A stretch of DNA of 64,000 bases from Salarias fasciatus (taxonomy: Eukaryota > Chordata > Actinopteri > Blenniiformes > Blenniidae). The stretch covers positions 17,958,994-18,022,993 of the forward strand of contig NC_043760.1 in assembly GCF_902148845.1 (NCBI RefSeq), written 5' to 3'. Position numbers and translations under genes: made by a program. Every line of letters starts with the position of its first letter. The stretch's first letter is position 1. The notes beneath the pieces were generated by a model. That model worked only from the letters and a program-made list of their open reading frames with translations, did not search any database and had not been told where the DNA came from. This document shows, piece after piece, positions 22,084 to 33,286 of the stretch.

Positions 22084-23049
22084 TCAGTGGACATGTTTGG
22101 GCTCCTGAAATATTCGACATGATTTCCTTTTAAGCTTTAACAACCTCAAAATGTTTCTTCTGATCTCTGGGAGTTTGAGGCCATACACAAGCGGGTTCAA
22201 AACCGGAGGAAGGACAATAAACTCCAGCGACAGAATGATGGCCACATATGGATTCACCTCTTTAAGGTTCTGTCTGCTTAGAGCTGTATCACTAAATGAG
22301 GTCAAGGAATAAATGGCAAATGAAATTACATGAGGAACACAGCTCTGCAACACTTTTCCTCTCACCTCTGATGAGTTTTTCCAACAAGCGAGCACAATTC
22401 GAAGGTAGGTGTAAAAAATGAAGCTGAAGGGAACGAAGGCGATAACAATGGCCCCGAGCGTCGCAGCGATACTGTTAACCACAGAGGAATCGCATGAGAG
22501 TTTCACTATGTTCCAGGTCGCGCAATACAGCTTGTGTATTTTGTTGCCACATAACGGGACTCTGATCCCAGCATCAAGAGTGATTACAAGGTAACAGGCT
22601 GGAGAGACCAACGCAACGAATGTCAGAACAGAAACAGTTTTACGGTCCATCTTCCTGTGATAATGCAGAGGGTGGCACACGGCGACGTATCTGTCATACG
22701 CCATGATGCTCAGGATGGTGAGTTCATAGGGGGCGTAGGTGTAAATGATGTAGATCTGAGTGAAACAAGCCGGGCGTGAGATCAAATGAGTGTCTGAGAG
22801 GAGATCCATGAGGAATCTGGGGAAGAAACCAGCAGATCCATACAGAGAGTTCAGCGATAGAAACGTGATGAAGATATACATGGGCTGGTGTAAGGTGTTC
22901 TCCCGGAGAATCACCAGAATGATGACGACATTCGCAAACACAATGAAGCTGTAGAGCACGAGGCAGAAAACGAAGGCTGCGTAGCGGTAGTGTCCCAGCT
23001 TCATGAACATAGTGAGGTTGAAGTGGAGGTAGGCTGTGCTGTTCTCCAT
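22084..23049 (-). CDS. Odorant receptor OR4 (intact)
   Basis: A 321-residue odorant receptor from a different subfamily from its neighbours: it lacks the loop-2 and TM6 wording of OR1, OR3, OR5 and OR8. Landmarks: MENST start with glycosylation site at residue 3 and NLT at 11; LHQPMYIF before TM2; FFPRFLMDLL in TM2 to TM3; TM3 cysteine at 95; MAYDRYVAVCHPLHY at 116-130; loop-2 cysteines at 167, 176 and 186; GKVLQSCVPHV before TM6; PPVLNPLVYG in TM7; basic C-terminus. The frame is open ten codons further upstream without an ATG, so the start is the ATG at 23047-23049. It differs from OR7 at ten residues, all between 62 and 190. Confidence 0.95.
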   Translation of the reverse strand: MENSTAYLHFNLTMFMKLGHYRYAAFVFCLVLYSFIVFANVVIILVILRENTLHQPMYIFITFLSLNSLYGSAGFFPRFLMDLLSDTHLISRPACFTQIYIIYTYAPYELTILSIMAYDRYVAVCHPLHYHRKMDRKTVSVLTFVALVSPACYLVITLDAGIRVPLCGNKIHKLYCATWNIVKLSCDSSVVNSIAATLGAIVIAFVPFSFIFYTYLRIVLACWKNSSEVRGKVLQSCVPHVISFAIYSLTSFSDTALSRQNLKEVNPYVAIILSLEFIVLPPVLNPLVYGLKLPEIRRNILRLLKLKRKSCRIFQEPKHVH

Positions 23050-24104
23050 CTCTAATTCACGACGTCTGCAAACCTGCAAAACTCGATGCCAGTCATAAAA
23101 ATACAGCAGTGCTATGAAACAAAGAGAACATGATTAGTAACTATTTCAAAACATAAAAAGAGGGAAGAGGATCCTGTTCAGTAGTTTGCGAAAGTTCACA
23201 CACAGATGACTCACACAGTGAGCTCTATTGGGTATGTGAAGCCTTTTAACTTCTCCAGCAGGATGTACGTAACCACATTATTCCACCTCCTGGGATCTGA
23301 CATGTTCCCCTCTTTGTATACTTAAAATACTACAACAACCATCACCGTTATTACTGAATTCATTATGCTTTTATGCGTTTAAGCTCATTTTTATTTGCTA
23401 AAACAAAAATCAGGGCCTTGCGCTATGACAAATAGTGGTAACCTGTCAGCAGTGGGATAAAAAACTGGATATTTTATTGATCCTCTTGGAAAAATCACAA
23501 TCCCCTTGGGAGAAAAGAGGATTGCTTTCCTCAACAGAATAGATTTTACTCTTGACATGTTGATACAATTCTCCGTAGCTTGGAAAATGCTTCAGTTTCA
23601 AAGCTGAATGTTTGTTATTTCAGTCGCATGCTAACTTTCACTGAAAGGAACAGCCAGATGAAGGCAGTACAAGGCCTGAATTATATTCAATGCAGGTAAT
23701 CAAACCCTGAGCTTCTCCTGTCGCAGAGTGTATCATCATAGTTATTGTATGTGTGCAAATGGCTCAGTGGGAAGAACAGTATGAGGAGCTCTGTGGTTGG
23801 AATAAAAAGTAAAAAGGCCTCTTTATGGGTAAAGCAGCAAGAGATGCTCTGAAACACTTCTATGGAAATTTCAGATCCTGGACTGCAGGGTTTTCATCCA
23901 TGATGAAATTAAGTGATACTGATGGTGATCTTTGACAGCGTGGCCCCAGCTCTCCTCGGGTCAGTAAACATTACAATCTGGGCTGATCCCTAAACTTTCT
24001 CATGATCATTGATACCCACAAGGCCAGACCTGGCATGGAGCCCCAGATGGAAGGAGACTGACATTTGTATTAGGATTTTCTGGATGTTTTTTTATTTACA
24101 AGTA
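23050..24104. other. 5' flank of OR4, no gene seen
   Basis: Non-coding sequence, highly similar to 39685-40733 over its whole length. The strong conservation between copies reflects recent duplication rather than demonstrated function. It probably holds the OR4 promoter and any 5' untranslated exon. Confidence 0.5.
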
Positions 24105-24500
24105 CATACTTACTTGTAAGTACGTACTTGTAGGTATGTACTTGTAAGTAAGTAAGAAAGTACTTGTAAGTAAGGACTTTTAAGTAATTAAGTAAGTACT
24201 TGTAAGTAAGTAAATACTTGTAAGCGCGTACTTGTGAGTATTTGTAAGTCCGTACTTTTAAGCGAGTACTTGTAAATAAGTAAGTACTTCTAAGTAAGTA
24301 ACTAAGTACTTTTAAGTAAGCACTTGTAGGTAAGTACTTGTAAGTAAATAAGGAAGTAAGTACGTAAGAAAGTACTCATAAGTAAGTAAGTACTTCTAAG
24401 TAAGTAACTAAGTACTGTAAGTAAGAACTCGTAAGTAAGTACATGTAAATTAGTAAGTAAGAAAGTACTTATAAGTAAGCAAGTAATTACTTGTAAGTCA
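24105..24500. repeat. TAAG/ACTTG short-period array
   Basis: About 400 bp built from TAAG units and a 10-14-bp palindromic unit of the form TAAGTACTTGTAAG. It begins exactly where similarity between blocks A and B ends, and is not present at the right end of block B. Confidence 0.9.
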
Positions 24501-25320
24501 TTAGAGCCGCCTTTTGTTGTATCCCGACAGGTTAGCTGGTGACTGTCTCCTGCAAAAACACAACATCGCTCCTGCAAAGGCCTACTTGTTAACGATGCCC
24601 AACGCGTTCCCGAAATAAGCCACATGCCATGTTGGTAATTTTTTGGTGAAAAACTAGGGGGGCCCCTGTTGTATATTTCTGTTCCATTTAAATGGCTACA
24701 CTGTGATTTTGCAATTCTATTATTCTGCTTTTTTGCCTTGTGACTGCATAGGCTAAAGGTCACCATAGTTAAACTCTTTGTGAAAACGTAAAAACCACAG
24801 CCCTGAGAGACATCAGGTGTGAACCAGCCAGAATAAGGAACTGACACCTGGTCAGAAGTCCAGGAGGCAGTTTATCTCCAGTTCAGGCTGCCTTCTATGG
24901 TGTAACCATGTGTCAGTCTATTGTACCGGTCATATGTGGCCTGCTCAGATGAGCTGGACCGTTGTAAAAGGCCCCAAGCCAGCTGGAGGAGAGTGTTGTA
25001 ACTGTCTGCAGGATCGCAAATCTTAAGCATAACTGCTAACTTGTGAAGAAGAAAAGTGTCATATGGTCAACTTTAATTATGCAAAAACCAAGTATAAGGT
25101 TGGCCCTCTGCCATCGATCGGGGCCATTCAGCCTGGGGTTCTGACTGAGATCTGATCTCGCAGGGCTGATGGTCCGGGACATCCTGTATTTTTATTTTAT
25201 TATTAGCATAGTCCTTCGCTATCTGATCATCTTAATTGAATAAAATAATCTGTGCTGAGACTTACAAGTTTCAAGCATCTTTATTTCACTTTGATTTTAG
25301 TCTCAACACCCCACAGGTAA
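24501..25320. other. Unassigned, possible LTR-like 3' end
   Basis: No gene is recognised. The stretch 24890-25316 has the look of an LTR end: a polyadenylation-like AATAAA near 25239 followed by about 70 bp ending in CACCCCACA. I found no matching 5' boundary or target duplication, so this stays a suggestion. Confidence 0.25.
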
Positions 25321-25677
25321 CACAATGCTGAGAGCTGTCCATCTCTGATCACCTGGCTCCCTTACCTTATGCCACAACCTGTCTGCGGTAGATCGATGGA
25401 AGGGGGCGTACGCCGCCTGCACAACCAATCCAGACACCAGGCACGAAGTGCAGAGGCCACAACCAGAAGAGAGAACGGCCACTAGGCAGGGGTTTCTACT
25501 CATCTTGCAGACTCCCTGCTCCAACACGGCACCCCGTTCAGCGGGGCCAAAGAGCTGGTATGACCAGCCAGACAATAACTCTCACAGCAGCCGGCGACAA
25601 CAGCGAGGTACATCCACAGCACTCGCAGTGCAGCTCCCTCTGCGCTCACAGTGCAGGTAACAATGCAAATAGTGCAG

Positions 25678-26197
25678 TGTTATGGCTGCCGCCGTATAGT
25701 TGTGGTGCGTGTGTCTGTGTGTGAGCGCGTGTGCTTGTGTGGCTGGGATTTCTCTCTCTGTTTCACCTTCAGGTTGCCCATGAAGGTGATAATTGAATTA
25801 TTGGTTGGAGCACCTGACAGTCGGTGAGGACACGACGGCACCCAATCATCAAGCGGCCACAGGAGGAGCCTCCTCTTCAAAAGCCTGGTGGGAGGATCAG
25901 TCTGGGAGCGGCTGTGTCTGTGCAGTGGCCTGTCGCTCCCCACTTGTCTGGCTCTATTGATCTGTGGTTGTTGTACTGGATTGTGTTGGATTAGCCAGTG
26001 ATTTTGTGTTGTTTTGATTACTAGTTAGGGATCACCTTTGGAATAGTCTTGTTTCTTCTTTTTGTGTTGAGTTTGGCTTATGTTATCCCTTAGTTTGTTA
26101 TGTAATCCTTTCTATTTATTAAACACCTCTGTTCACCTTTAAAATCTGGGTTTTATGTTACTTCCATATCCTCCTCCTAAGAGCCGCGGACATAACA
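25678..26197 (+). mobile_element. Solo LTR (520 bp)
   Basis: Begins TGTTATGGCTG and ends CGGACATAACA, the TG...CA inverted ends of an LTR, with a 5-bp target duplication TGCAG on both sides. It has an ATTAAA signal near 26117 and a T-rich 3' region. No internal retroelement sequence flanks it, so it is a recombined solo LTR. A Ty3/gypsy-like source is likely from the duplication length, but unproven. Confidence 0.82.
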
Positions 26198-26591
26198 TGC
26201 AGCTAACGTAAATAGCGCAGCTCCTTCGACACTCGCAGTGCAACCAAGCTAACAGCGCAGCAGTCACTTACCAAGGCTCGCTGCCTCAGCGGGGTCAGTA
26301 ACCGGGGAAACCCCGACATGGCCAACCACACCGACCACGTATCCACCAGCCCAGCTCGAGTAGCCAAGCCAGGTGGAGGAAGCACAAAGGAGCACCCACG
26401 GGGTGGAGAAGCGCTCCCAACGGGGCTAACACCCACGGCCAGCGGCCATACAAACCAAGGGGAGCGTCAGCGTCCCGCTGCCCCATGCACTTCCAAACAG
26501 TAAACGGCAAACTTGCCGTGATTCCGGTGATTGCAAGAAATCTCACCTCGGACACGCCGCAGCGACGTCCAAGCGCCGCAGTGGAGATGAG

Positions 26592-26932
26592 TAACGGACT
26601 GTACTCAACATAGTCCTAAGCTTTACTTCTTATTGTCTCATGCTAGCTGTTGCCAAAGCTGTCCGTCCCTGGGAGTGGGATCCCTCCATACTGTGGTTCT
26701 CCCCAAGATTTCTTCTTTTCCCACTGGGTTTTTGGAGTTTTTTCTTGCTGGATGTGAGGGTCTAAGGCGGTGGTTGCTTCGTTTTGTCTCGTTACTGTGA
26801 ATCTGACATATTAAAATTATGCTTATTCACTGTTTTTATTTTTACCAACCAATGAAACATCTTGAAGCCCTCTGAGGCAACTGTTGTTGTGATACTGGGC
26901 TATACAAAAATAAATTGATTGATTGATTGATT
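26592..26932 (+). mobile_element. 5'-truncated L2-like LINE 3' end
   Basis: A 341-bp LINE tail: CCCTGGGAGTGGGATCCCTCC, TTCCCACTGGGTTTTTGGAG and GCCCTCTGAGGCAACTG motifs typical of fish L2-like 3' ends, then (ATTG)n. A 6-bp target duplication GATGAG flanks it (26586-26591 and 26933-26938). Confidence 0.85.
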
Positions 26933-27304
26933 GATGAGATGGGTCAGCTAGAGTTGCAGCGTTTGGAGGGCATCTGCAGCTCCAACCAACACGGTCACAA
27001 GGCTCCCAGCAACCGAGCTATGTGATGCCAAACAGGCACTTCCCATATCTTCAAGCCTCGAACTGAACGCGAGAAGAAAAAAGGGACCGAGCCTTGTTTG
27101 GATGCTGGAACTTATAGTGGTTCCTGGGTCACCCAGGGGTCATGAGTGACGTTGGTATACATACTCGAACCGCGCATACACTACGGGAACATTCCAGTGC
27201 TTTTAGCACCACCTCTGGTGGTCAGTAAGGATGAAATAGAACTCACTCCGCTCCACACTTGATTCCATTGGTTCCCTGAAGAGAAAAACAACTCAGAGGA
27301 GGAT

Positions 27305-27882
27305 TGTCACACCCTGTGCCTCTGCAGCCATATGGGGGCACTCGGGCCTGCTTTGTTTCTCCCTTCTCTGTGCAGGTGAGCGGTGCTGAGGTGGTGTTTA
27401 CGGAAGTCAGGGCTGGGCTAATCTCTGCGATCAGGTTCAACTGCTACTAGGAGTGGAGGCCACATTCCCCTGATGAAGAGGACTATTTGAACAGACCTCA
27501 GACCTCACTCCAGTGCTGGATCGTAGCACCTTCTACGTAGAGTCAGTTTGTGGAATGTTTTTCCAGTGTGGACATTTTTCCCAGCTTACCCCATGTCTTT
27601 TTCCCCCTTAGCCTGCCGACAGTCCAGCCGGGAATCCTTCCTCCCCTGATCATTGGCCTCGGCCTCTCACCTGCCTCCGTCTGCACTCTGTGCCCGTTCT
27701 GAAGATCGGCCTTCCTTGTCCAGATCATTCTACCCTGCCCTGGTCTCTCGGCCCAGTACCTCCCGTCCTCAAGGATTACTTTTGGACTCGGATCAGCTTG
27801 AATATTAAATAAACCCACCTTGACGATCACAATCCCGTCTGTTGTTGCTTCCGCGTTTGAGCCTACATCAGCCCCGGTAACA
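27305..27882 (+). mobile_element. Solo LTR (578 bp)
   Basis: Starts TGTCACACCC and ends GGTAACA, with ATTAAATAAA about 75 bp before the end. The left flank is AGGAT; the right duplicate is diverged here but intact in the older copy at 8158-8162, which confirms a 5-bp target duplication. Inserted in the L2-like LINE. Probably Ty3/gypsy-like. Fossil. Confidence 0.8.
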
Positions 27883-27887
27883 ACGCT

Positions 27888-28490
27888 AGCTCCAAGGTAT
27901 AACAATCAATTCAAAGCAATAAAGACATGAGCAGTAGCGGCCGGTGGAGCGGGGCGCAGGTGACGGGAGCTCTTGTTTCGTTCGCCTACACCGTCAGCGG
28001 CGGGTGGTGCGGCGTTAATTCACTTCCGCATTGGCGGAAGCGCTCGTTTCCATACCCGCGCATTCCAGGCGGGCAGTGTTGAAGAAACCAGTTTTTTAAA
28101 AATAATCGTTGCCTAACTGTTGTGTTGTTTGGAATGTGCCTTGAATGCGCGGGTGTGCACCGCGCCACCTGCCGCTACTGGAAATGAGCATAAAAATTTG
28201 AAAAGAAAAGGCATCTAACTCAGCAAGATGTGTTTCGTGCTGCCCATAGAGAAAGTTTGCCAATCTATAAAAAAATCTGCCTACTTTTCCTCTTTAAGGG
28301 AAGGAAATAAGAACCCCAGGTTTCTCTTTAGCATGATAGCCAAGCTGACAAACAGTCACAGCTCTGTCAAATCGCAGATCAGTTTAACCTCAAGCAAATC
28401 TACAACTTGTACATTGGATCCATTCCTGACTAGACTATTTAAAGACATTTTCCCCCTGATTAGTACATCACAATTAGATCAGCTCAACCT
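27888..28490 (+). mobile_element. L2-like LINE fragment, second copy
   Basis: The counterpart of 8158-8670, with the YFSSL.EGNKNPRFLFS-like segment and the same upstream LTR junction. It carries a small hAT element at 27932-28180 that the first copy lacks. Confidence 0.75.
27932..28180. mobile_element. hAT-like MITE (249 bp)
   Basis: Ends CAGTAGCGGC and GCCGCTACTG are perfect inverted repeats of hAT type. The flanks GACATGAG and GAAATGAG are an 8-bp duplication with one mismatch. The paralogous LINE at 8190-8230 lacks it, giving an empty site. GC-rich, no coding capacity. Confidence 0.88.
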
Positions 28491-29036
28491 ATATTTAGTT
28501 CAGTTCAGCTTAATGCTTAATTTATATAATGCCAAATACAACCTAGTCTTTTCTTGGCTGCTTTCACAGAGAAAAACCCAACAGATCCACATGAGCAACC
28601 ATAAGCGACTGTCGAAAGGAAAAACTCCCTTTTAAAAAGAAGAAACCTTTGCAGAACCAGGCTCAGAGGTGGTGGCTTTCTGCTATTTCTATTGAGAATT
28701 CATATTTGTTGTTTTTAGGCCTCACAGTTGCTGTAGATCTTGTTATGCTCATGTCTTTATGTCTTCAGGAATTGTCTTCAGTGTATTTCCCTCATGTGTT
28801 ATCACTTCATGGTCCCTTGTGTTTATAGTCTCATCATGTTGGCTCATTGTTTGTTTCTGCTTTGCTTCAGCACAGGTGTATGTTGTCATGTCGTCTGGTT
28901 TCTGTTTTGCCCCTGTGGTGTGTTTTCTCTCCTCTCATCCCTTGTGTCTGACTCTTTGCAGGATTACTATTGTAACAATACATCATCAGTAGGGTAAAAC
29001 TAACCTGTGTCACAACGGTCTAAACCCAGCTCACCG
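28490..29036 (-). mobile_element. Second copy of 28S-LINE chimera
   Basis: The counterpart of 8671-9640: LINE tail at 28495-28690, purine-rich body (minus strand) and a short 28S head at about 28961-29034 (ATCATCAGTAGGGTAAAACT and GTCTAAACCCAGCTCAC). Compared with the first copy it lacks about 120 bp of body and most of the 28S part. The join to 28S reads through the CCTGC that follows GTAATC in the rRNA. Confidence 0.7.
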
Positions 29037-29770
29037 GGGTAATATTTCTAAAATTAGGAACATGTTTACCCAAAGCAATGCTGAGAAATTAATCCATGCA
29101 TTTGTTACCTCCAGAATAGAGCATTGTAGTTCCCTGTTGTCAAGGGGCCCCAACTACTGCCTAAAATGTCTTCGGCTGATTCAAAATGCTGCAGCAAGAG
29201 TTCTGATAAGAACTTGCAGGAGAGAAGCTTACAGTTAGGTCTGGTTCAGGCCTCCCTGGACCATTTTATTAGTGAAGCTGCTATATGTTAAGACTGCTGG
29301 AGGACCAACACTGAGCTTCTCCTCTCTCCTTTCTCACTCAACATGTTTCACTACTACATGTCATTAAGCACGGCCTTTCTTCTAGTCGATGAACCCTCTT
29401 CCTCCTGTCGTCTCTCTCTCTCTCTCCCTCTAGGATCCCCGAGGTTCATGATCTGAAACCTCCTGTCTTGATCCACCTGCATCAAGTGGAACATTGCAGA
29501 CCTGACTCAGAGAATCAATCTGTCTGTTTTATTATTTTCTCTCTTTCTATCCCCTCACCCCAACTGAAATAGTAGAAAGCTGCCACCTCTGAGCCTGGTT
29601 CTGCAAAGGTTTCTTCCTTTTAAAAAGAGTTTTTACCTTTCCAGAGTTGCCTGTGCTTAGTCATGTGGAACTGCTGTTTTTTTCTCTGTTTCTCGGTTTC
29701 TATATGACCCTGTTGTATTTGCCGCTATATAAATACAGTAGAATTAAATTGAACTGAATTGAATTGAATT
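29037..29770 (+). mobile_element. L2-like LINE 3' region
   Basis: 29037-29245 repeats the RT C-terminal segment of 9660-9870. 29245-29770 continues as a LINE 3' untranslated end with CCACCTCTGAGCCTGGTTCT, TTTCTTCCTTTT and a (TTGAA)n tail. Whether the two belong to one insertion is uncertain because the junction near 29225-29245 is abrupt. Confidence 0.65.
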
Positions 29771-29871
29771 TCCAGTTTCCAATGGTTTTCCAGTCAAGAG
29801 TTTCGAGAAAGATTAAAAAATGCTACAGCTTTTAACTTAAACTGATTTCAGCAGCACAAACTCGAGAATAT

Positions 29872-30207
29872 TGTAGCAACTCGATGGGTCACTGCTATGT
29901 TCTGCATGCTGCTAGGCATGCTGGGAGGACTTCGGTTGGGCCTGTTCGGGGCTGCGAAGATGTTTATTTGTGTTTGTATCGTTCCTTTATTATTTGTTAT
30001 GGTTATTTGTCTTGTTATCGTGTTCCGGTGTTATTTTTGGTTATTTCATGTGTCAGACTGTGAACGAATGGGGTTGCTGTCACAGTGACTTGGGGCCTGT
30101 GAGCCACATGTGTGTTTTCCCAGTGTGCTTTTCAAAATAAAAGCCCTGGTGACTGAGAGAAGTTGTCTGTCTTTTCTCCTGCCTTCATGTCACTGCTCGT
30201 CGCCACA
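29872..30207 (+). mobile_element. Possible short solo LTR
   Basis: A 336-bp segment beginning TGTAGCAACT and ending GTCGCCACA with an AATAAAAG signal about 70 bp from the end. The flanks ATAT and ATGT may be a 4-bp duplication with one mismatch. Suggestive only. Confidence 0.35.
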
Positions 30208-31852
30208 ATGTATTCAATCTCAGAAACTCATCAAAAAACAATAAAGTATGAGAAAAAAAACTCAGAAGCTCATTAAAATCAAGAAAGACTTAAAATAAAT
30301 AAACTCAAACATCTCAAACTGAGTGAAAAACCAAGGAGAATTTAAAAACAGCCTGCCTGATGTAAAATGGTGACTAATTTCATAGGTTGTGGACAGTAAA
30401 TCCCACTACATGATATTAATAACATCTTTTCTGACCAATTACCAAGCAAAACCATAGTTGTCACCAAATAATAAGCAGTACTTTGTGCTAAAGCTTAACA
30501 TGTCAGGCCTGTAAGAGACAGGAGATGAAAGCATTTTAATATAATTGTAGCTATCAAGAAGAACCTAAAGCAAAATGCATGGTTTCTGTTTATTTATTTC
30601 ATCTCCAAACAGAACTGCGTATTATAAATCTCGACCTCTGTCATGATGATGCTGAGCTCAAACATTTATGAGTCGTTAAAGAAGAAGTAAAACACAGGGC
30701 CCAATAAGAGAAAAATGACTCCTCTGCTGCTCATTTCCATTGTTCATTGTTTGTTTGTGAAAATAATTAAGTATGAAACCTCTGAAAACTCAATGAAGTA
30801 AACTTCATGTAAATCAACCTGCACAGAATACATGATTTAAACCACAGAGCTGAACAAAACTGCAAAGTCTGCCCTGTTGAGACTGGAGGAAGAAATGACT
30901 GCTTTCAGTTCCAGTCAGCATTGTGCCACCTGAATAAAATTGATAAATTAGATTTTCAGATATCCATGTGGCAACAGTCGTTTCACCTCAACAACATAAC
31001 GAAGTTGGCTTCTCACCAAATATTACAAGCTCTGCAAAGTAGGGCTAATTATTACAAATTTGATGGTAATTGAAGACAGGAATGTGTGTTTCCCTGCATT
31101 TTCTTTGCAAAGACTAAAAAAAAAGTATGTCCCAACTTTGTGAAATGTCACACGATTCTTTTTCTCTTTTTTTCTACTCCAACACCAAGCAAAGCTGTTG
31201 CTGCTGAAACTAATCCGATACTTTACATGAAACTTGCTATTATGGTTTAAAAAGTTATAGCATTTTTACTTTTTTTTTCAATTATCTCATCAATAGCATC
31301 ATTGCTGTTTTAAAAGATTTAAAGATTTCACAGATAACTGTAATTAACCATCTTCAAAGTACATTCCGGCCTCCAGTATCAATTTCAGCTTACAACAAAG
31401 AAAAAGTTCCCGCCGACTGGTGAAAAGAGCATTTGGGGAAATATTTAGTTAAACGTTGATATTTTCTATCAATATGCATGTCATTACTTTAAAGCAGATT
31501 GTCTTACAATCCCACAGTTAGCAGTTTGTTCCATATAAGCTAAATGAGACAGTATGCATCAGCGATAATGAAGCCAGTGTCTGTAGGAACTGAGAACTTG
31601 CACTGTGCTGAGGTGAGGAGCATAACTGAGACATTGCCTTTCTCTTATACACACTCTGTTGTACCCACACAACCTTGAGAGGGCATTAAATGGCAAATGC
31701 TTTGACACTGCTGTGGGAATAAAGTGTGTAAATATTAAAAGTGTGTGCTTATGTTGTGCTTCCAATGATGAAGATGCACACCTGAAAAACCTGAAGTAAG
31801 AACTTTGAATAAAAGTGCAGAAACTGGGGTTACAAAGTGATCAGGTTGTGTT
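30208..31852. other. Intergenic, no gene seen
   Basis: AT-rich unique-looking sequence between the transposon stack and block B. Small open frames show no recognisable protein. Confidence 0.5.
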
Positions 31853-31906
31853 TTTTACTAGAGCAATGACACACAAACATGACTTCAGTGCAAACGACAG
31901 GCAGTA

Positions 31907-32893
31907 TTAAGAGACGACATCTCTAATAATCCCATGTTTCACTGGTAACATGTCGCATGACGCCCGTTTCTTGCTCCTCCATAAACCAGAAATCCTACTT
32001 CGAATTTTGGTCAGATTAAATCCGTACACGAGAGGATTCACAATTGGAGGAATAACAAGATATTCTATTGCCATGAAGTTCTGCATCCCCAGTGGCAACA
32101 TCCCCAACCCGAATCGGGAGTACATCATGTCAAAAAGCACAGCAAAGCAAAAGTTCAACAAAGACACTAAATGTGGGACACAAGTTTGTGAAAACTTCTT
32201 CCTGTTCTCTTTGGATCCGAGACACTTGTGGACCAGATACAAATACGACCAAAGCACAAAGAGTAAATGGAAGCTGTAGATGACAATGTTAAAGTATGTG
32301 ATGCTGTTGTTTGCCATAGAGACGTTGCACGCCAGTTTACTGATCAGTGAGTTTGAACAGTAAAGTTTGGGAATGAGAGAGCCACACAGCTTAATTTGAA
32401 AAACTGACATCATGTTGCTGAACATGCAGAAAAGTGGTAATAACCAGGAGAAGGCCACTAACAGGGTTATTCTTTGTCTGGTCATCACTGAGTGGTACAT
32501 GAGCGGGTAGCAGATCGCCACGTATCTGTCGAAGGCCATCACAGTCAGGATCGATAAATCACTTCCAGACGACGAGTGTATGACGAAGCTCTGCAGGAGG
32601 CACCCGGTGTACGAGATGATGTGAGAGGGGGACAGCAGATCCAGGAGGAATTTAGGGTAAAAGCCCACCGTCCCATAGAGTCCACTGATGCACAGATTGC
32701 AGAGGAAAATGTACATGGGCTCGTGGAGTTTTCGGTCCACAATGATGGTCAGGATGAGGGCGGCGTTCACCATCCATATCACGGAGTAGCACAGCAGAGT
32801 GAGAGCAAACAGGACGATCCTGTGCTGCGCTGCATAATTCAGTCCTGAAAGTGTAAAATATTTCTGCATGGAAACATTATCCATCGAACTCAT
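31907..32893 (-). CDS. Odorant receptor OR5 (intact)
   Basis: A 328-residue odorant receptor, the intact partner of pseudogene OR2. Landmarks: NVS glycosylation site near the N-terminus; TM1 asparagine in MVNAAL; KLHEPMYIFL before TM2; GFYPKFLLDLL; TM3 cysteine in YTGCLLQSF; MAFDRYVAIC at the end of TM3, with F for the usual Y; loop-2 cysteines in LKLCGS-like and YCSN context; KFSQTCVPHL before TM6; PPIVNPLVYG in TM7. The first ATG (32891-32893) gives MSSMDN; the second, at 32882-32884, is the one conserved in OR2 and may be the true start, giving 325 residues. The C-terminal tail is rather long and basic (LWRSKKRAS). Confidence 0.95.
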   Translation of the reverse strand: MSSMDNVSMQKYFTLSGLNYAAQHRIVLFALTLLCYSVIWMVNAALILTIIVDRKLHEPMYIFLCNLCISGLYGTVGFYPKFLLDLLSPSHIISYTGCLLQSFVIHSSSGSDLSILTVMAFDRYVAICYPLMYHSVMTRQRITLLVAFSWLLPLFCMFSNMMSVFQIKLCGSLIPKLYCSNSLISKLACNVSMANNSITYFNIVIYSFHLLFVLWSYLYLVHKCLGSKENRKKFSQTCVPHLVSLLNFCFAVLFDMMYSRFGLGMLPLGMQNFMAIEYLVIPPIVNPLVYGFNLTKIRSRISGLWRSKKRASCDMLPVKHGIIRDVVS

Positions 32894-33282
32894 GTAATTA
32901 CAGATCTGCCGTTAAGTTAAAACTGAAATCTCTCTGTGTCTCCATCGTAAAGGGATTAAACGGGTTGACTTCAGGGAACGGGATAGGCGGCTGGCAGTCT
33001 GAGCTGAGTCGGTCTGGCCCTCCAGCGTTTGACGCTCCAGTTAAATTACCTCTCTGATGACCGCAGGCGACAGGAGACAGCAAGTCAGTACACAGGTTTC
33101 GATTTGTACTGAAACTCTCAGGGGGTGACTTCACTTCACTTTACTTCCTGGAGTTTTATTGTGAAGTTTTGTGAACGCATGATGATACTTAATGAATAAG
33201 TGCTTGGAACTCCTGGCATAGGGATTTTGTACATAGGTGAAATTTCCCAAATGCAGTTGACTGTGATTTTTTTAAATTTAAG
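32894..33282. promoter_or_regulatory. Conserved 5' flank of OR5
   Basis: Sequence upstream of OR5 that aligns with the OR2 flank at 17090-18340 once the foldback element is removed. It should hold the promoter or a 5' untranslated exon. I cannot place a transcription start. Confidence 0.3.
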
Positions 33283-33286
33283 TTAA

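Larger units (their letters stand above)
14267..24095. repeat. Segmental duplication block A (OR2-OR3-OR4)
   Basis: This block aligns by eye with 31853-40733 almost throughout, including receptor genes, spacers, a degenerate SINE and a CA microsatellite. It begins at TTTTTACTAGAACAATGACA, immediately right of DIRS copy a, and ends at about 24095, immediately left of a TAAG-rich array. Relative to block B it carries two extra insertions, a LINE at 15224-17020 and a foldback element at 17165-18014, and lacks two TTAA elements present in B. Confidence 0.92.
25321..27245 (-). mobile_element. DIRS family A-like end with nested insertions
   Basis: The segment 27060-27245 matches, in opposite orientation, the terminal repeat at 5405-5540 (shared GGTTCCTGGGTCACCCAGGG and ATTCCAGTGCTTT). 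The body to its left is GC-rich and continues through two younger insertions, a LINE 3' end at 26592-26932 and a solo LTR at 25678-26197. I cannot recognise protein domains in this body. Fossil and broken; its left limit is uncertain. Confidence 0.5.

Noticed and set aside
24105-24500. Possible CRISPR-like or satellite repeat array
   Set aside because: Units are short and irregular with no constant spacers; a vertebrate short-period tandem array.
29897-30088. 63-residue hydrophobic open frame
   Set aside because: Lies in a segment with LTR-like ends; T-rich DNA gives hydrophobic translations by chance and there is no homologous protein I recognise.
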